NCBI GenBank assembly: GCA_032716605.1
Contig: CM064505.1
Location: forward strand, 48,495,762-48,559,761
Length of the DNA stretch: 64,000 bases
From: Paralithodes platypus
Taxonomy: Eukaryota > Arthropoda > Malacostraca > Decapoda > Lithodidae
Direction: 5' to 3'
The position numbers and the translations under genes were made by a program. Every line of letters begins with the position of its first letter. Positions within the stretch are counted from its first letter, which is position 1. Positions 32,746-44,473 of the stretch are shown here, in pieces. Under the pieces are notes generated by a model that was not told the origin of the DNA, did not search any database, and saw only the letters and a list, made by a program, of their open reading frames with translations.

Positions 32746-33130
32746 TACCTGCTAACTCCATTTCTCTGATCTCCTGCTGGACTTGGTCGTGCAGACGGAG
32801 CGGAATGGGATACGGCTTTACTCGTACCGGAACCGAACTGGTCAGCTCAATTGCGTGACTCTCGACTCGTGCGATTCCGGGCCTATCCGAGAAAACACCC
32901 CTGTACCTACCAAGGAGCGAATCCAATTGCCGTCCCTCCTGACTTGACAACTCAGCGCCCCGACAAACCTGTGAGAGACCTTCCTCTTGCCCTAGCTGGA
33001 CTGTCTCGGGACCATCACCATCAACTTCCAAGATGACTGCTGCTGCGGCTATGATATGACCCTCCCCGCTAGTATGGTGACCCCTCACTAGATCTATGGC
33101 ATCTCGGGAGTAGCGACCTGCCGCCTCCAC
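32746..33130 (-). pseudogene. Gypsy linker and N-terminus of RT
   Basis: Contains QLDSLLGRYRGVFSDRPGIA and VKPYPIPLRLHDQVQQEIRE, the conserved lead-in to Gypsy RT. It follows the integrase in the minus-strand order with an overlap of about 40 nt in another frame, which shows that integrase and RT are adjacent without an intervening insertion. Confidence 0.85.
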
Positions 33131-34116
33131 GAGCCTTCCATCATCGCAGCTCTACTCACTTCTCTCGTGTGGTACTCCTTAAGCATGTTGATGTGGAATC
33201 TCTCCTTGAGATTCCTGACCTGAACGATGTAGTTGATGTCAGATACCCTCTCAATGACCGTATATGGACCCTTCCATTGGGCCAGCAGTTTGTTATGGGC
33301 AGTGGGCAGAAGGAGCAAGCATTTGCTACCTGGCTCCAATCTGCGCACCTTAGCCTTCTTATCGAAGTGAGACTTCTGCACCTCTCTCGCCTTTGTCAGC
33401 TCGATTTTGGCTAGTTCACATGTTGACTTCAGCCTTTCAGCCAGATCGAGAACATAGGTGTAAGGGGTCTTCACTTCCTCGTTAGGCTCGTCACCGTCCC
33501 AAAGCTCTCGCAACACCTGCAACGGACCCCGGACTGCCCTACCGTACACAAGCTCGAAGGGAGAGAACTTCAACGAACTCTGGGGAGCTTCCTGGTATGC
33601 AAAGAGCAACAGAGCAATGAACCTAGGCCACTCCTTTGGTTGGTCGGCTGTCATCCGCCGCAGCATCTTCTTGAGTGTCCCGTTGAAACGCTCGACCAGC
33701 CCGTTACATTGTGGGTGGTACGGAGTTGTCTTCAGACCCTTCACAGACAGCAACCTGAGTACTTCCTCCATCATTGCAGAGGTGAACTGCATCCCTCTGA
33801 GTATTTGCTTGGGGATCCCTACTTGACAAAAGATCTTCAACATTGCCTCGGCTACAGTTGTAGTCTCGATATTCTTCAGAGCGACCGCCTCTGGCCACCT
33901 CGTTCCGAAATCGACTAGCGTGAGGATGAATCGGGACCCATCACTGGCTCTAGGGTGAATTGGACCCACAATGTCCACCCCTAATTGCTCAAAGGGTGTC
34001 GTGATGACAGGCAACGGATTCAAAGGTGTGGGCTTGACTCGACCGCGGTCGCAGGTCTTCTGGCACACATCACAGGAGCGAATCCATCTGCGGACGTCGC
34101 TCGCGATCCCAGGCCA
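33094..34116 (-). pseudogene. Gypsy integrase, upstream of RT
   Basis: RNase H-fold integrase core: LGVDIVGPIHPRASDG (first Asp), RFILTLVDFGTRWPEAVAL, GMQFTSAMMEE, YHPQCNGLVERFNGTLKKM (the Glu of D,D-35-E), then a C-terminal LAQWKGPYTVIERVSD barrel-like segment. The second catalytic Asp is missing: ILRGMQFTS lacks the two residues that normally include it (a 6-nt deletion near 33797). No chromodomain. It lies 5' of RT, unlike most Gypsy elements. Confidence 0.9.
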
Positions 34117-34773
34117 TTAAAACTCCGCCTGAACCCTATCCTGCGTCTTCTGCCTACCCATGTGCCCACCGAGGCTACCCTCATGGCCCATCCTGAGGAT
34201 GGCGGTCCTATACTTCAAGGGAACCACGAACTGCCACTGCTCCTCAGAGTGAGGGTACTGCTCTACACGATAGATCTGACCTCCCTTCTCTGCAATCCAC
34301 GACTTACGCCCATTATCACCTTCAACGACATCCTTACCAAGCTTTGCCAAGGATGCGTCTTGCTGCTGCTCATGGACAACATCCTGACTCTCCGCGAGCT
34401 CTGAGGGAGTCGTGACCGCCAGCGGCTTCGGGTCTTTCCGTGCCTTGGCCACGCCCCTAGTGACTGCTGCGGCCCCCGTCTGGTTGGCTATCTCGCTCGT
34501 GGGGCCGTACTTGGCTCCCCGAACATTCCCCACTATCAGGTTGTAAATTGGATCATGCATTACGGCTACTGTGATGCTACCAGAAAGAAACGGGGATTCT
34601 ATTTCCACCCTAGCCTCGGGAACTGTGGTGGTGGAACCATCGATCATGCGAACGTTGATTCCCCGTCCAGTGAATTGCTGGTGCTTGACCAGAGAGTCCC
34701 GCACGATACACCCAGACGACCCATTGTCTCTAAGCACCTCTACAGATACCCCCCCTACACTACCTGGCTGCAC
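34117..34773 (-). pseudogene. Gypsy protease and integrase zinc-binding domain
   Basis: Aspartic protease with the active site written RDNGSSGCIVRDSL and the second signature YNLIVGNVRG. Further on, ILRMGHEGSLGGHMGRQKT supplies the two His of the integrase HHCC domain; the two Cys (SCDVCQK) follow after a TAA at 34117-34119. Protease and integrase share one frame broken only by this stop. Confidence 0.8.
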
Positions 34774-35369
34774 TAGGAACCCTGTTTTTTGTTTTCCCGT
34801 CCAGGCACCCCCGGCTACCAGTCACAAGTCGTGGGACACGCCTGGTGATCTAGCCGGCGCCCCATTCTTCCTGTCTGCCTGTACAGTCTGAGAAGCAGCG
34901 GCCGAACTTTGGTGACGGTTATCTCCAGACCACCGTTGACCTGGAGTGCGTTCAGTATACCCAAACATGCAAACGGGATAGCTCTACTGAACGTGATCGC
35001 CTCTGATTCGACGAATCCGTTTGTGATTGTTTGCAATCAGACGGCGATCACGCTAACACTCCGTGGAGGTGACTGGCGAAGCTATCATAACAGTAAGCCT
35101 AAATCTCACTTCGACATTATATTATCATACCTCCCCTCCATGTTATTTATGTTTCGCAATCTCAATTATAAGGTGGCACACCTATAAAAATCATAGTTAT
35201 CTTGACAATTTTGCTATATATAACATAAAACAAGCAACTTGGAGCGCAACTCTCACAGATACTTCGTCTGCACTTCAGTGCGGTAAGCATAGCCTAGTCG
35301 GCAACGACTTCGCTTTTAAATTTGTAGGCCTACTCGCAAGGGTTCGAGGCTCGATGAGTTAATGTTTTT
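34774..35369 (-). other. Gypsy gag-pro boundary, then unassigned sequence
   Basis: Roughly 34774-34960 reads in a protease-compatible frame with a hydrophilic linker. At 34943-34970 a 28-bp segment is an inverted near-copy of 52604-52632 at the end of the gag piece. Beyond 34970 nothing is recognised. Confidence 0.45.
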
Positions 35370-35615
35370 TTTGCAGTTTTTATTTCATTGTTATCGATAT
35401 ATATTAGTAATGTTATTGTGCCAATGGTATATTTTAACGGGTTATAACTTGCTGTACAGGTTTTTGAGCGTTTGTCTATATTATTGTTCAATTATTATGT
35501 GTTTTTTATGCGGTTTGTATTTAATTTTTATCGTTACATATTGGTAATGTTACTATGCCAATGATATATTTTAACGGGTTATAACTTGCTGTACAGGTTT
35601 TTTAGCATTTGTCTC
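35370..35615. repeat. Two-copy tandem repeat, period about 137 bp
   Basis: TTTTAACGGGTTATAACTTG and GCTGTACAGGTTTTT with its upstream AT-rich context occur twice, 137 bp apart. Non-coding. Confidence 0.8.
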
Positions 35616-35617
35616 TA

Positions 35618-36055
35618 TCCCCTCAGACCCGGTTGGGCTCTGAGGCACCCATAACAAACTAGGGCCAGGAACACGGATGGGCTCTGAGGCACCGGAAGCT
35701 TGAAAGCCTGTAAGCTTGTTTTGAAAGCCGTCCGTCCGACGCATATAAACACAGCCGGTTGGACCGACGCCGCGCACCTCCGAACACAAGAAGGAGAGGC
35801 GTCGTTTGTTTTTGTGTGGCTGTGTGTTGTTGTTTCTGTAGTGAAAAGTGTCTCATATGGCTAAAATCGCGGCAAAATGCACTCCACGGAAATTGTCATC
35901 ACAACTGAACCAGTTGACTTAGAGAGCTCTACTTAATGCCAGTCTACAGGTACAAAACACATCTACGCTTGGAGATGCGTGGGAATGCGGTAGCAGTTAA
36001 ATAACAAAGATACGGTAGCCTAGGCGAAACTTTTTCGGCCAAATCCCCCGGGTCT
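35618..36055. mobile_element. piggyBac-type MITE M3, ends eroded
   Basis: CCCCTCAGACCCGGTTGGGCTCTGAGG start and the family interior to CCCCCGGGT, but no TTAA at either side; an older, degraded member. 36056-36197 holds nothing recognisable. Confidence 0.75.
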
Positions 36056-36506
36056 ACTCTATTTACATTTCTTAAACACAATTTCTGAGGCCTAATTGCA
36101 TCGAAGAATGTTAGGTCAGTTAAGCTATGTCTAGTACGGTAGCCTAACCACGCCATAGTTCAAATTTTAAATGTAATCTAATGGTTAAAAACTAATATTA
36201 ACCCCTCAGACCCGGTTGGGCTCTGAGGCATCCATAAAAAACACCCCCGCGGAACCCGGAAGGGAGCTGAGGCTCCGGCAGCTTGAAAGCCTGTAAGCTT
36301 GGTGTGCGAGGCGTCCGTCCGACGCATGTAAACAACAGCCGGCTGGACCGACGCCGCGCATCTCCGACCACAAGAAGGAGAGCGTCGCTTGTTCGTGTGT
36401 GCCTGTATGTTATTGTTAAGTACAGTCAAACCTCGAATGTGCGGACTAATAGGGGGGGACCCTTGTCCGCACATTGAAAAAGTCCGGACATTGGAAATAC
36501 TGTACA

Positions 36507-36843
36507 TTAACCCTTCCTCCCCGGGCTGTCTTACCCAATGACGGTCGCCCCTACCCGGGCGATATGGCCGAAAAACAGAATATTGCAGAGATGTTGCCAA
36601 TATGGGGGCTTTTTAGACACTAATTTCGTCATGACGTCAGAACAATAACATTGAGGAGTCTTCTCCTTCTTGTTTTCGGAGGTGCGGTGACGAACGCTTG
36701 GGTTTGTTGACATACGTCGTACGCACGGCGTTCGGACCAAGCTTAATTAGGCTATTAAGCTCATGCCTTAGATAAGGCATACCGGGTAGTGGCCCTTCTT
36801 TCGTGCTGTCCTTACCTAATGCAGACCGGGTAGAAAGGGTTAA
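36507..36843. mobile_element. Short piggyBac-type MITE M6
   Basis: TTAACCCTTCCTCCCCGGGC at the left and (inverted) TTAACCCTTTCTACCCGG at the right; 337 bp, non-coding, inserted in the left arm of the pogo element. Its interior differs from M1-M5. Confidence 0.7.
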
Positions 36844-37193
36844 AACAAAAAAATAAAAATAAAAAAAAAATAAAAAAAAAGGAGGATATCCACGCCGCTG
36901 TAGGCCTACTCCCTCCCCTCCCCATCCTGGCCTCAACCCTGACCCCATATTTGTCATTTGATAAATTTCATATAAAAAAGGAAAAAAAAAAAAAAAAAAA
37001 AAGGAAGGATATCCCCGCCGCTGTAGGCCTACTCCCTCCCCTCCCCGCCCCGGCCTCAACCCCGACCCCGTTACTGTGATGATGTTGATAAGCCTTGTGC
37101 TACACCCTATTGATAATGCAAAACTATTGAACACACTTAAAAGTGTATGTTATTTGGTCTCTATATAATCTGTGAATCATTTCCGATATGATG

Positions 37194-37977
37194 GAATTAA
37201 AATGTAAAACTTGCAAACTAAACAAACCAAAATTGGCACAAGGACAATATAAAGTCAAATTAAATTATCAAAATCGCTATGTGGAAACAACGCTTACTAA
37301 AATGAAAATTATTAAATTAAAATGTAAAAATTGCAAACTAAACAAACCAAAATTGGGACAAGGACAATATAAAGTCAAATTAAATTATCAAAATCGCTAT
37401 GTGGAAACAACGCTTACTAAAATGAAAATTATTAAATAAAAGAACACAATCCACCACATAGGGTGTACATCACTACATGAGCAAGTTAATCTGTTTCCCA
37501 AGCAAACCAATCGCACATATAACAACGCACTATCGTCACGTTAAAGGAAGTAGTCAAGTTTGGGAAGTCCGGGACGTTCTGGCAAATTTTACTAAACTCT
37601 GCATGAATAAAGAAACTACATGTTAAATGTCAAAATATTATTTAAAATCAAATTTGATATTGATAAGATATCTATACTATTACAAAATAATATATAAAAT
37701 ACAGTACAGCACTCACTAGCGATAGTGTTATCGGGTAGGTACCTGTAAGCATAGCATGCCTCAAGTGACCCCTATCAATAACTACCCTACAAATAACCTA
37801 CATTTATAGCACAAATAAACTAAGGAAATCGCAAAAGTAAGCAATTGATACTATCGACAATGAATACATATAATATAAAGAGAAATAATTGCAAAATATG
37901 AAGTAACAACAGATTTAAACAAAGAGTACTCTTTTAACAAGAACAATAAATTTAAAAATTTAAAAAAAATCTTCAAT

Positions 37978-38008
<31 letters not shown>

Positions 38009-38248
38009 GAAAAAGAAAAAGATAAACTATAAATACAGACAAAAAGTAAGCAGAGGTTATACAAGAAACTTCAAGTTAAAAATGCTTGATTAAAATGATT
38101 GATGTCAAATTTTAGAATACAGTCACAATAATTGACCCTAAAAAGATTAAATTTATGGAACAATTTACTTGCCTCAAAACCTCTGTCCACTAAGAGTCTG
38201 TATAGTAACCTAGCTCTAGCCCAAAAGTCATCTACTTTAGTGCAGATT
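37194..38248 (-). other. Penelope-like element 3' untranslated region
   Basis: Follows the RT gene on the minus strand. The distal 240 bp are two copies of a 120-bp unit (37197-37316, 37317-37436). Nearly the whole region recurs at 50215-50970, and both copies stop at the same end (AAAATGTAAAACTTGC), which defines the 3' terminus. A (TAA)n run lies at about 37980-38008. Confidence 0.75.
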
Positions 38249-39540
38249 TTACAAAATCTTATTAATTGGGAATAAAAAACAATTATAAGTGATTTTACTA
38301 TCGATATTACTACTAGGGAAAGGAAAGTTTATTACGTTAAAATTAAAATCATCAACTTTGTGATATACTTTAAGTATGCACTGTTCATTAACAATCTCTA
38401 TATTTATATCAAGAAAATTTTCAACTTTATCATTTACGTTACATTGTGTGAGGGGAATAGAATTAGGGTAAATAAGTTTAGCAACTTGATTAAAATTTAA
38501 CAAATTGCAAACAAGAATATCATCAATATATCTACTATTATTACTTAACAGTTTAGCAAGTGCTAATTTTTCTGGAATTTTATTTTTCTTGCTACTGTCA
38601 ACTAAGTCTTTTATATATTTAAATTCTAAAGCAAGCAAGAATAAGTCTGCAATTAAAGGGCTAGCATTTCCACCCATAGGAATTCCTAATATTTGTTTGA
38701 AAATGTACGGCCCGAATCTAACATAAGTATTGAAAAGGAGGAATTTAAGGGCATCTTTAAGTTTAGTTCTATCAAAATATACAGAACTAGTGGGAGTAGA
38801 GCTAAGTGATGCATTATTAAAATATGTATAAACATTTATGAAATAATTACCATTCCTAACGAACCTGTTAAAGTGCAAATCTATAATAAAGCAAAGCTCT
38901 GAATATACTAAATCTAAAGGCAAATTGGTATACAAAGTTGAAAAGTCGAAGCTATGTACCGAGGTAACTTTCGGCATGGTATTTATTTTATCAATAACTT
39001 CTAACGAATTGTCAACACTCCAATAATAGTTAATGCCAGTTCTTCTCATGATGGTATTACAATATCTTTTATGAGTACTTTTAATGTATTTTAAGCAATT
39101 TACTACTTGTTCTGATAGAGTTTTAGTGGTAGCAAATTTTGCTCCGGCAATAAAGCGATATTTATAAGGTCTTTTATGAAATTTAGGTAACATGTATAAT
39201 TTTGCAATGCACTTGTTCTTATCAGAAAGTTTAATATCAAATATTATATTTTTCTTGGTATGTTCATCGATTAAGTTATCAATATTCAGATTATTTTGAA
39301 TTTCATAAACAGAATTACCGCAAATATTTTTACGTAATATGTTACCCTTAATACCTAATTCTTTTTTCATATTTTCAAGATAAAATTTCTTACATGTGAA
39401 GCTATAATTATTGCTGGCTTTATCTACTGTAGTGATTACAAAATGTTTATGTAAATTTATTAAATCAGCTTTAAGCTTATTATAATTATAGTCTATAAAA
39501 TCTGAAAGATTAAATTCATTTTTGAGAAAATTTTATTTCT
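38249..39540 (-). pseudogene. Penelope-like (Naiad-type) reverse transcriptase
   Basis: RT with Penelope/telomerase-like motifs: AKLYMLPKFHKRPYKYRFI, HSFDFSTLYTNLPLD (catalytic Asp), LGIPMGGNASPLIADLFL and the catalytic SRYIDDILVC, then KVENFLDINIEI. 373 residues are open from 39370; homologous sequence upstream is in another frame after a small indel near 39530. No GIY-YIG domain follows RT; the frame ends at FPINKIL. The nuclease instead lies upstream (47556-48005), as in the Naiad/Chlamys group. Confidence 0.85.
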
Positions 39541-40439
39541 AATTAACTTAATTAATAATTTAGACCATGCTTCTAGTTCTCTCGCATTGCAGCACGCATT
39601 TTTTAACAATTTATCTTTTAATTTATTGACTGAAAAAAAATATCTTTTAAAATTATGTCCCATGTTACTTTATTACTCCCTATTCTAAATTTAAACCCTT
39701 TATGACATAGCTCCGCTAATTTGTCGTTTGCAAAATGTTTAACTAGTTCTACATCACCTGTTAATATGTGACATATCGGACTATAAATGAACTTTGCTAG
39801 TGCATCACGTCTGCTAGCTGGCATATCCATGACTCTTTCACACACGCATTTATTATTATTGAAAATATCATTATCTGAAAGATTTCCTAAAACTTTATTA
39901 TAATTACAAATAATAGACCCAACAGGTCGTTCATATGAATACACTATTAATGGTTTGAAATCTTTACAACCATCTGGTAACATGGACTTAACTTTCTTTG
40001 AATTAATAAGACTGTTAACATTAATTTTGTCTAAAATTTTAGAGGAATAATTTAAAGTGGACATGACTTTATCTTTAATACGGTTATCTTTGGATTTCTT
40101 AGAATTAGCTCTAATATATCCCATAAAAGCAAAGACTATATTCTTAAATTTATTTGTGAAATTATGTTTATTATTTAGAATATTTTCTATAAAAGGAGCA
40201 AAACTTTTCTTTTGTAGGCCTATCAATGAATCTTTTAATTTTTTAATTCCGAAATTTCGATATAATGAATATAAATTATTAACAATAATTTTAATATCAG
40301 ACCTGCTTTTCTTTTTATTAAATGTATTTAGTCTTCTATTACCGTGTCTACCAGGTCTTCTGTTTAAAACAGGGAAGTTAAAATATGGGTTATTAAAATC
40401 GTTTTTTAATAAATCTTTATACAAAATGTTGCCTACATT
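39541..40439 (-). pseudogene. Penelope-like element, region between GIY-YIG and RT
   Basis: 268-residue open part (40424-39618) plus extension: YKDLLKNDFNNPYFNFPVLN, RPGRHGNRRLNTFNKKKSR, PSGIICNYNKVLG-like and CVCERVMDMPASRRDALAK. Basic, with no independent fold recognised. Its frame runs upstream into the LINE insertion site as VGNILYKDLL and, across that insertion and the piggyBac, connects to YPFGLN of the nuclease. Confidence 0.8.
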
Positions 40440-43085
40440 ACTACATTACTACATAATTACTGGGTTGACAGCCCTCATCTGAAGCCATTCTCTCCTGAGT
40501 TCCTTGAGTTGACTGATCAGAACAATTTTGTAAACCATGTGTCCCACCCAACTCATATCTTAGGACACACCCTTGACTTGGTTTTCTCTCCTGTGGGTTG
40601 TGGTGGTGTTCTGGATGTTGATGTTGAGAATGCTGACCCTAATACCTCTGATCATGCTTTGATTACTTTCAGCTTTGATTTCCCTAAGCCACTCACACAT
40701 GAAAAAGTAATCAGATTTAGAAATTATAAAAATGCAGACCAAAATTTGGCTAGCAGTGAAGTAAAACAGTACTTGGGAAGTATTGATACTTCCAACCTTA
40801 CTTCAGATGAGCTGGTGGAGGTACATGGAAATGCACTTAAATTAGTGTTCGATCATCACTGTCCAGAAGTAGAGAAGAAAATCATAGTACGAGATGATTC
40901 ACCCTGGTATAGCACTCGAGTTAAATTTCTTAGAAGAGCGCGTAGAAGAGCTGAACGTGAATGGCGGAAAAATAAAACAGACTCTACATGGTTGCAATAT
41001 CTGTCAGCCAGAAGAGCTGTGGTCCACACAATCAAAGATGAAAAGAAAGTGTATTATCAGGGAAAAGTTGACTCGTGTGGTAATGACCAGAGGAGGTTGG
41101 CTTCAATTGTAAACAGTTTACTTGGAAAAACAAGAGTCAGCTTAAGACCTTCTGTACCCGATGCCGAGTTGGCTGCCAACTTTGTGGCATTTTTTTGCTG
41201 GCAAGATAACTCGCATAAGACAGGAACTGGATGATGCTTCTGTTGGTGAAGAACTTTCAGTTGTACTCCAACCCCGACACATTCCTAATAATGTCCTCTC
41301 ATCCTTTCACTCAGTAGAGGTGGACATGATCTCGTCCTACATAAGAAACCTCAATAAAACATTTTGCCCGTTGGATCCCATAAATGTTTCCAAGCTACCA
41401 AGAGTCTATGATCACACAGTTGAGTTTATTTCCAAAATAATTAATAAGTGCTTCTCTGAAGGTAGCTTCCCACATTCTGAAAAGCATGCACTACTCCGAC
41501 CTACTCTAAAGAAACCTGGACTTGATGTTGAGAACATGTTGAACTATCGTCCTGTCTCCAACCTGTCCTTCATATCAAAGATATTAGAGCGTGCAATACT
41601 TGACCAATTACAACCACTACTTCAGCAGAATGAAACTATCCCAATTTTTCAGTCTGCTTACCGACAGCATCATTCAACTGAAACAGCATTGATTAGAGTA
41701 CATAATGATCTAGTTGAGAACATTTGCAATGGTGTGGCCTCACTATTGGTCTTGCTTGATCTCTCTGCGGCCTTTGACACAGTGGATCACGAGTTGTTAT
41801 TGAGTGATCTTTATGATTGTGGTGTGCGTGACTCCGCTCTCTTGCTTCTTGGGTCGTACTTGTCAGGTAGATCCCAGAGTGTGATGGTAAATCAAGTGGT
41901 CTCGGACTCGACACCCCTGCAGTATGGTGTTCCGCAGGGATCAGTTTTAGGTCCTATCCTATTTATAATTTATATTAGCAGTTTGTCTCTTCTGCTTCGT
42001 GCACATAATGTCACCTTTCACTTTTATGCAGATGACACCCAGATTTATGTGAGAATCACAAATATAGTTGATATACGGAGTAAGATGGAATTGTTGATGT
42101 CTGATATCAAGAAGTGGATGAGAGCGAGAAAACTTAAACTAAATGATGGTAAAACTGATATTCTCATCATCCGAGGAAATAGAAGAGCTGATGATATAGT
42201 GGGTGCCCTCTCCATCAATGTGGGTGGATCTCAGCTGCGACCGGCCAACTCTGTTCGAAATCTGGGTGTATATGTGAACTCCCGATTAGATTTCAAAGAG
42301 CATGTAAACCAGATAGTTAAAAGTTGTTACTTGCACATCAGAAATCTCTATTTGGTGAAGCCGTTTTTAACCAGACGTTGCCTCCTGACGTTGGTTCACT
42401 CATTGGTCTTCTCTCGTGTTGATTATTGCAATGCCCTGTTGGTGGGTCTTCCAAATTATATTTTGAAGAAAGTTCAGTCTGTTCTTAACAGGGCCGCAAG
42501 ACTAATTTTTGGTGTTCTACCTAGAACTCCTACTACATCTCTTCACATAGAACTGCACTGGCTGCCAGTAAGAGCAAGAATAGAATTTAAGTTGTGTTTG
42601 GTGACTTTTAAGGTTCTCAAATTTGGTGAGCCTAGGTACCTTGCGGAGCTTCTCAGGCGCCCACCGGCACACCATGGTGTAGTTGTGCGTCATGACAATG
42701 ACCCTTTTCGTCTTGATGAACCAAGGGCTTTCCAGCAGTCTTCTTTCTTTGAGAGGTCATTCTCCTACATGGCTCCGAGGTTGTATAACAGGTTGCCGCT
42801 GTCCATGAGACAACTGAGTTCTGTTGAATGCTTCAAGAGACAACTTAAGACTTTTCTCTTTGAGAGAAGCTATGATCTTGAGAGAGGTGTCATGACAGAT
42901 GGCTATAGAGTTTAGGCTATTTTGCCACTGCTAGTGATTGTTAAATGTGTGTTGTATATAAGCCTTCTTTTGATGCATTGATTTTTGTTCTTTTTTCTTT
43001 CTCTTTTCGAGCGCTAGTGAATTCTTCGGAAAAATTGGCGCTTATGAGAAATAAGTAACATGCTTATTATTATTATTATTATTAT
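40440..43085 (+). pseudogene. CR1/L2-like LINE (family F), 5'-truncated
   Basis: Starts in the endonuclease (THILGHTLDLVFSP, NTSDHALITF). RT (41161-42915): MLNYRPVSNLSFISKILE, FQSAYRQHHSTETALIRVHN, LLDLSAAFDTVDHELLL, YGVPQGSVLGPILF, catalytic FYADDTQIY; C-terminus LHWLPVRARIEFKLC and SVECFKRQLKTFLFE. One frameshift near 41200. Ends in (TTA)n. TACATT at 40434-40439 and 43086-43091 is the likely duplication. Inserted in the Penelope-like gene. Confidence 0.9.
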
Positions 43086-43511
43086 TACATTTTTTATTTG
43101 ATTGTTAACCCCTCCAGCCCCGGGGGCTATAGCTTACGACTGTGCTCCGGTACCGGGTGTTTTGACGATCTTTGGCCTATGTTAACTACTCTGTAAGTCA
43201 ATGAATATGTCATGTAATGTTGTGAATAAAAAAGAATAATGTTCCACAAACCTTCCTCTGTCGAATGGCGTTGAGTAGAGGTCTCTAGCCCCTCTGGTTG
43301 CATAATGGTGAGCGCGGGAAGACGAGTGCTTTTCGGCGGCAAATTCTTCCCGCGTTCGGACGCGTCGCCTCGGCCATGGCTACGACGCACCTAGCCGCTC
43401 GCCGCGCCAAAGTATTTATCTCCCTTAGACGATTTTAGTGTTTGATATTGAGAATGTGATGTTTATTTGATATTTTCTAGTTATTTTGAGGCCAATTATA
43501 TAAAATATGTT

Positions 43512-44210
43512 TATTAGGGTATCACTGTCACTGATATTGCTAATTTTCACTCGATACCGTACATTTTATTAGTAATTGAGGTAGCTTATTGTTGTATTAG
43601 GCACTGATTATTCGTTATCACAGGTGTTTATTATACTTTGGCCATCAAATATTAGGTCTTGTGTCACTTTCACTTTGACAAATATGCTTTAGAGAGTGTC
43701 ACTGTCACTGATAATGCTCATTTTCACTCGATACCGTACATTTTATTAGTAATTGAGGTAGGTTATTGTTGTATTAGGCACTGATTATTCGTTATCACAG
43801 GTGTTTATTATACTTTGGCCATCAAATATTAGGTCTTGTCACTTTCACTTTGACAAATATGCTTTAGAGAGTGTCACTGTCACTGATAATGCTCATTTTC
43901 ACTCGATACCGTACATTTTATTAGTAATTGAGGTAGGTTATTGTTGTATTAGGCACTGATTATTCGTTATCACAGGTGTTTATTATACTTTGGCCATCAA
44001 ATATTAGGTCTTGTGTCACTTTCACTTTGACAAATATGCTTTAGAGAGTGTCACTGTCACTGATAATGCTCATTTTCACTCGATACCGTACATTTTATTA
44101 GTAATTGAGGTAGGTTATTGTTGTATTAGGCACTGATTATTCGTTATCACAGGTGTTTATTATACTTTGGCCATCAAATATTAGGTCTTGTGTCACTTTC
44201 ACTTAGTTAT
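43512..44210. repeat. Four-copy tandem repeat, period 175-177 bp, inside piggyBac
   Basis: CACTGTCACTGATA occurs at 43523, 43700, 43875 and 44052. Copies are almost identical (the third lacks two bases, GTCTTGTCACTT). Non-coding, between the left terminus and the transposase stop. Confidence 0.95.
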
Positions 44211-44473
44211 ATGATTTGTAAACGTTTTATATACAATTTATTGTGTCTTTTTTCACTGATTTATATATTTCTATAGGTTCTAATCATATGAATGTCACTT
44301 GGTATATACATATGTGTCACTTTCACATATTATTATGGTGTAATTGTATTTGTATCAATGTTCTCATAATACATGACTTTTGTATTACAATACATTGGTT
44401 TTCTTCCACTTTTTGCCTATATATAATTATAGTGTACATATTGTCATTTTATTTGGCAATTTCAGTATGATTA

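Noticed and set aside
37188..37439. Small Lys-rich repeat protein (two 40-residue units)
   Set aside because: It is the 120-bp tandem unit in the Penelope-like 3' UTR, on the strand opposite to the element.
43512..44210. CRISPR-like array
   Set aside because: Units are 175-177 bp with no unique spacers, within a eukaryotic DNA transposon.
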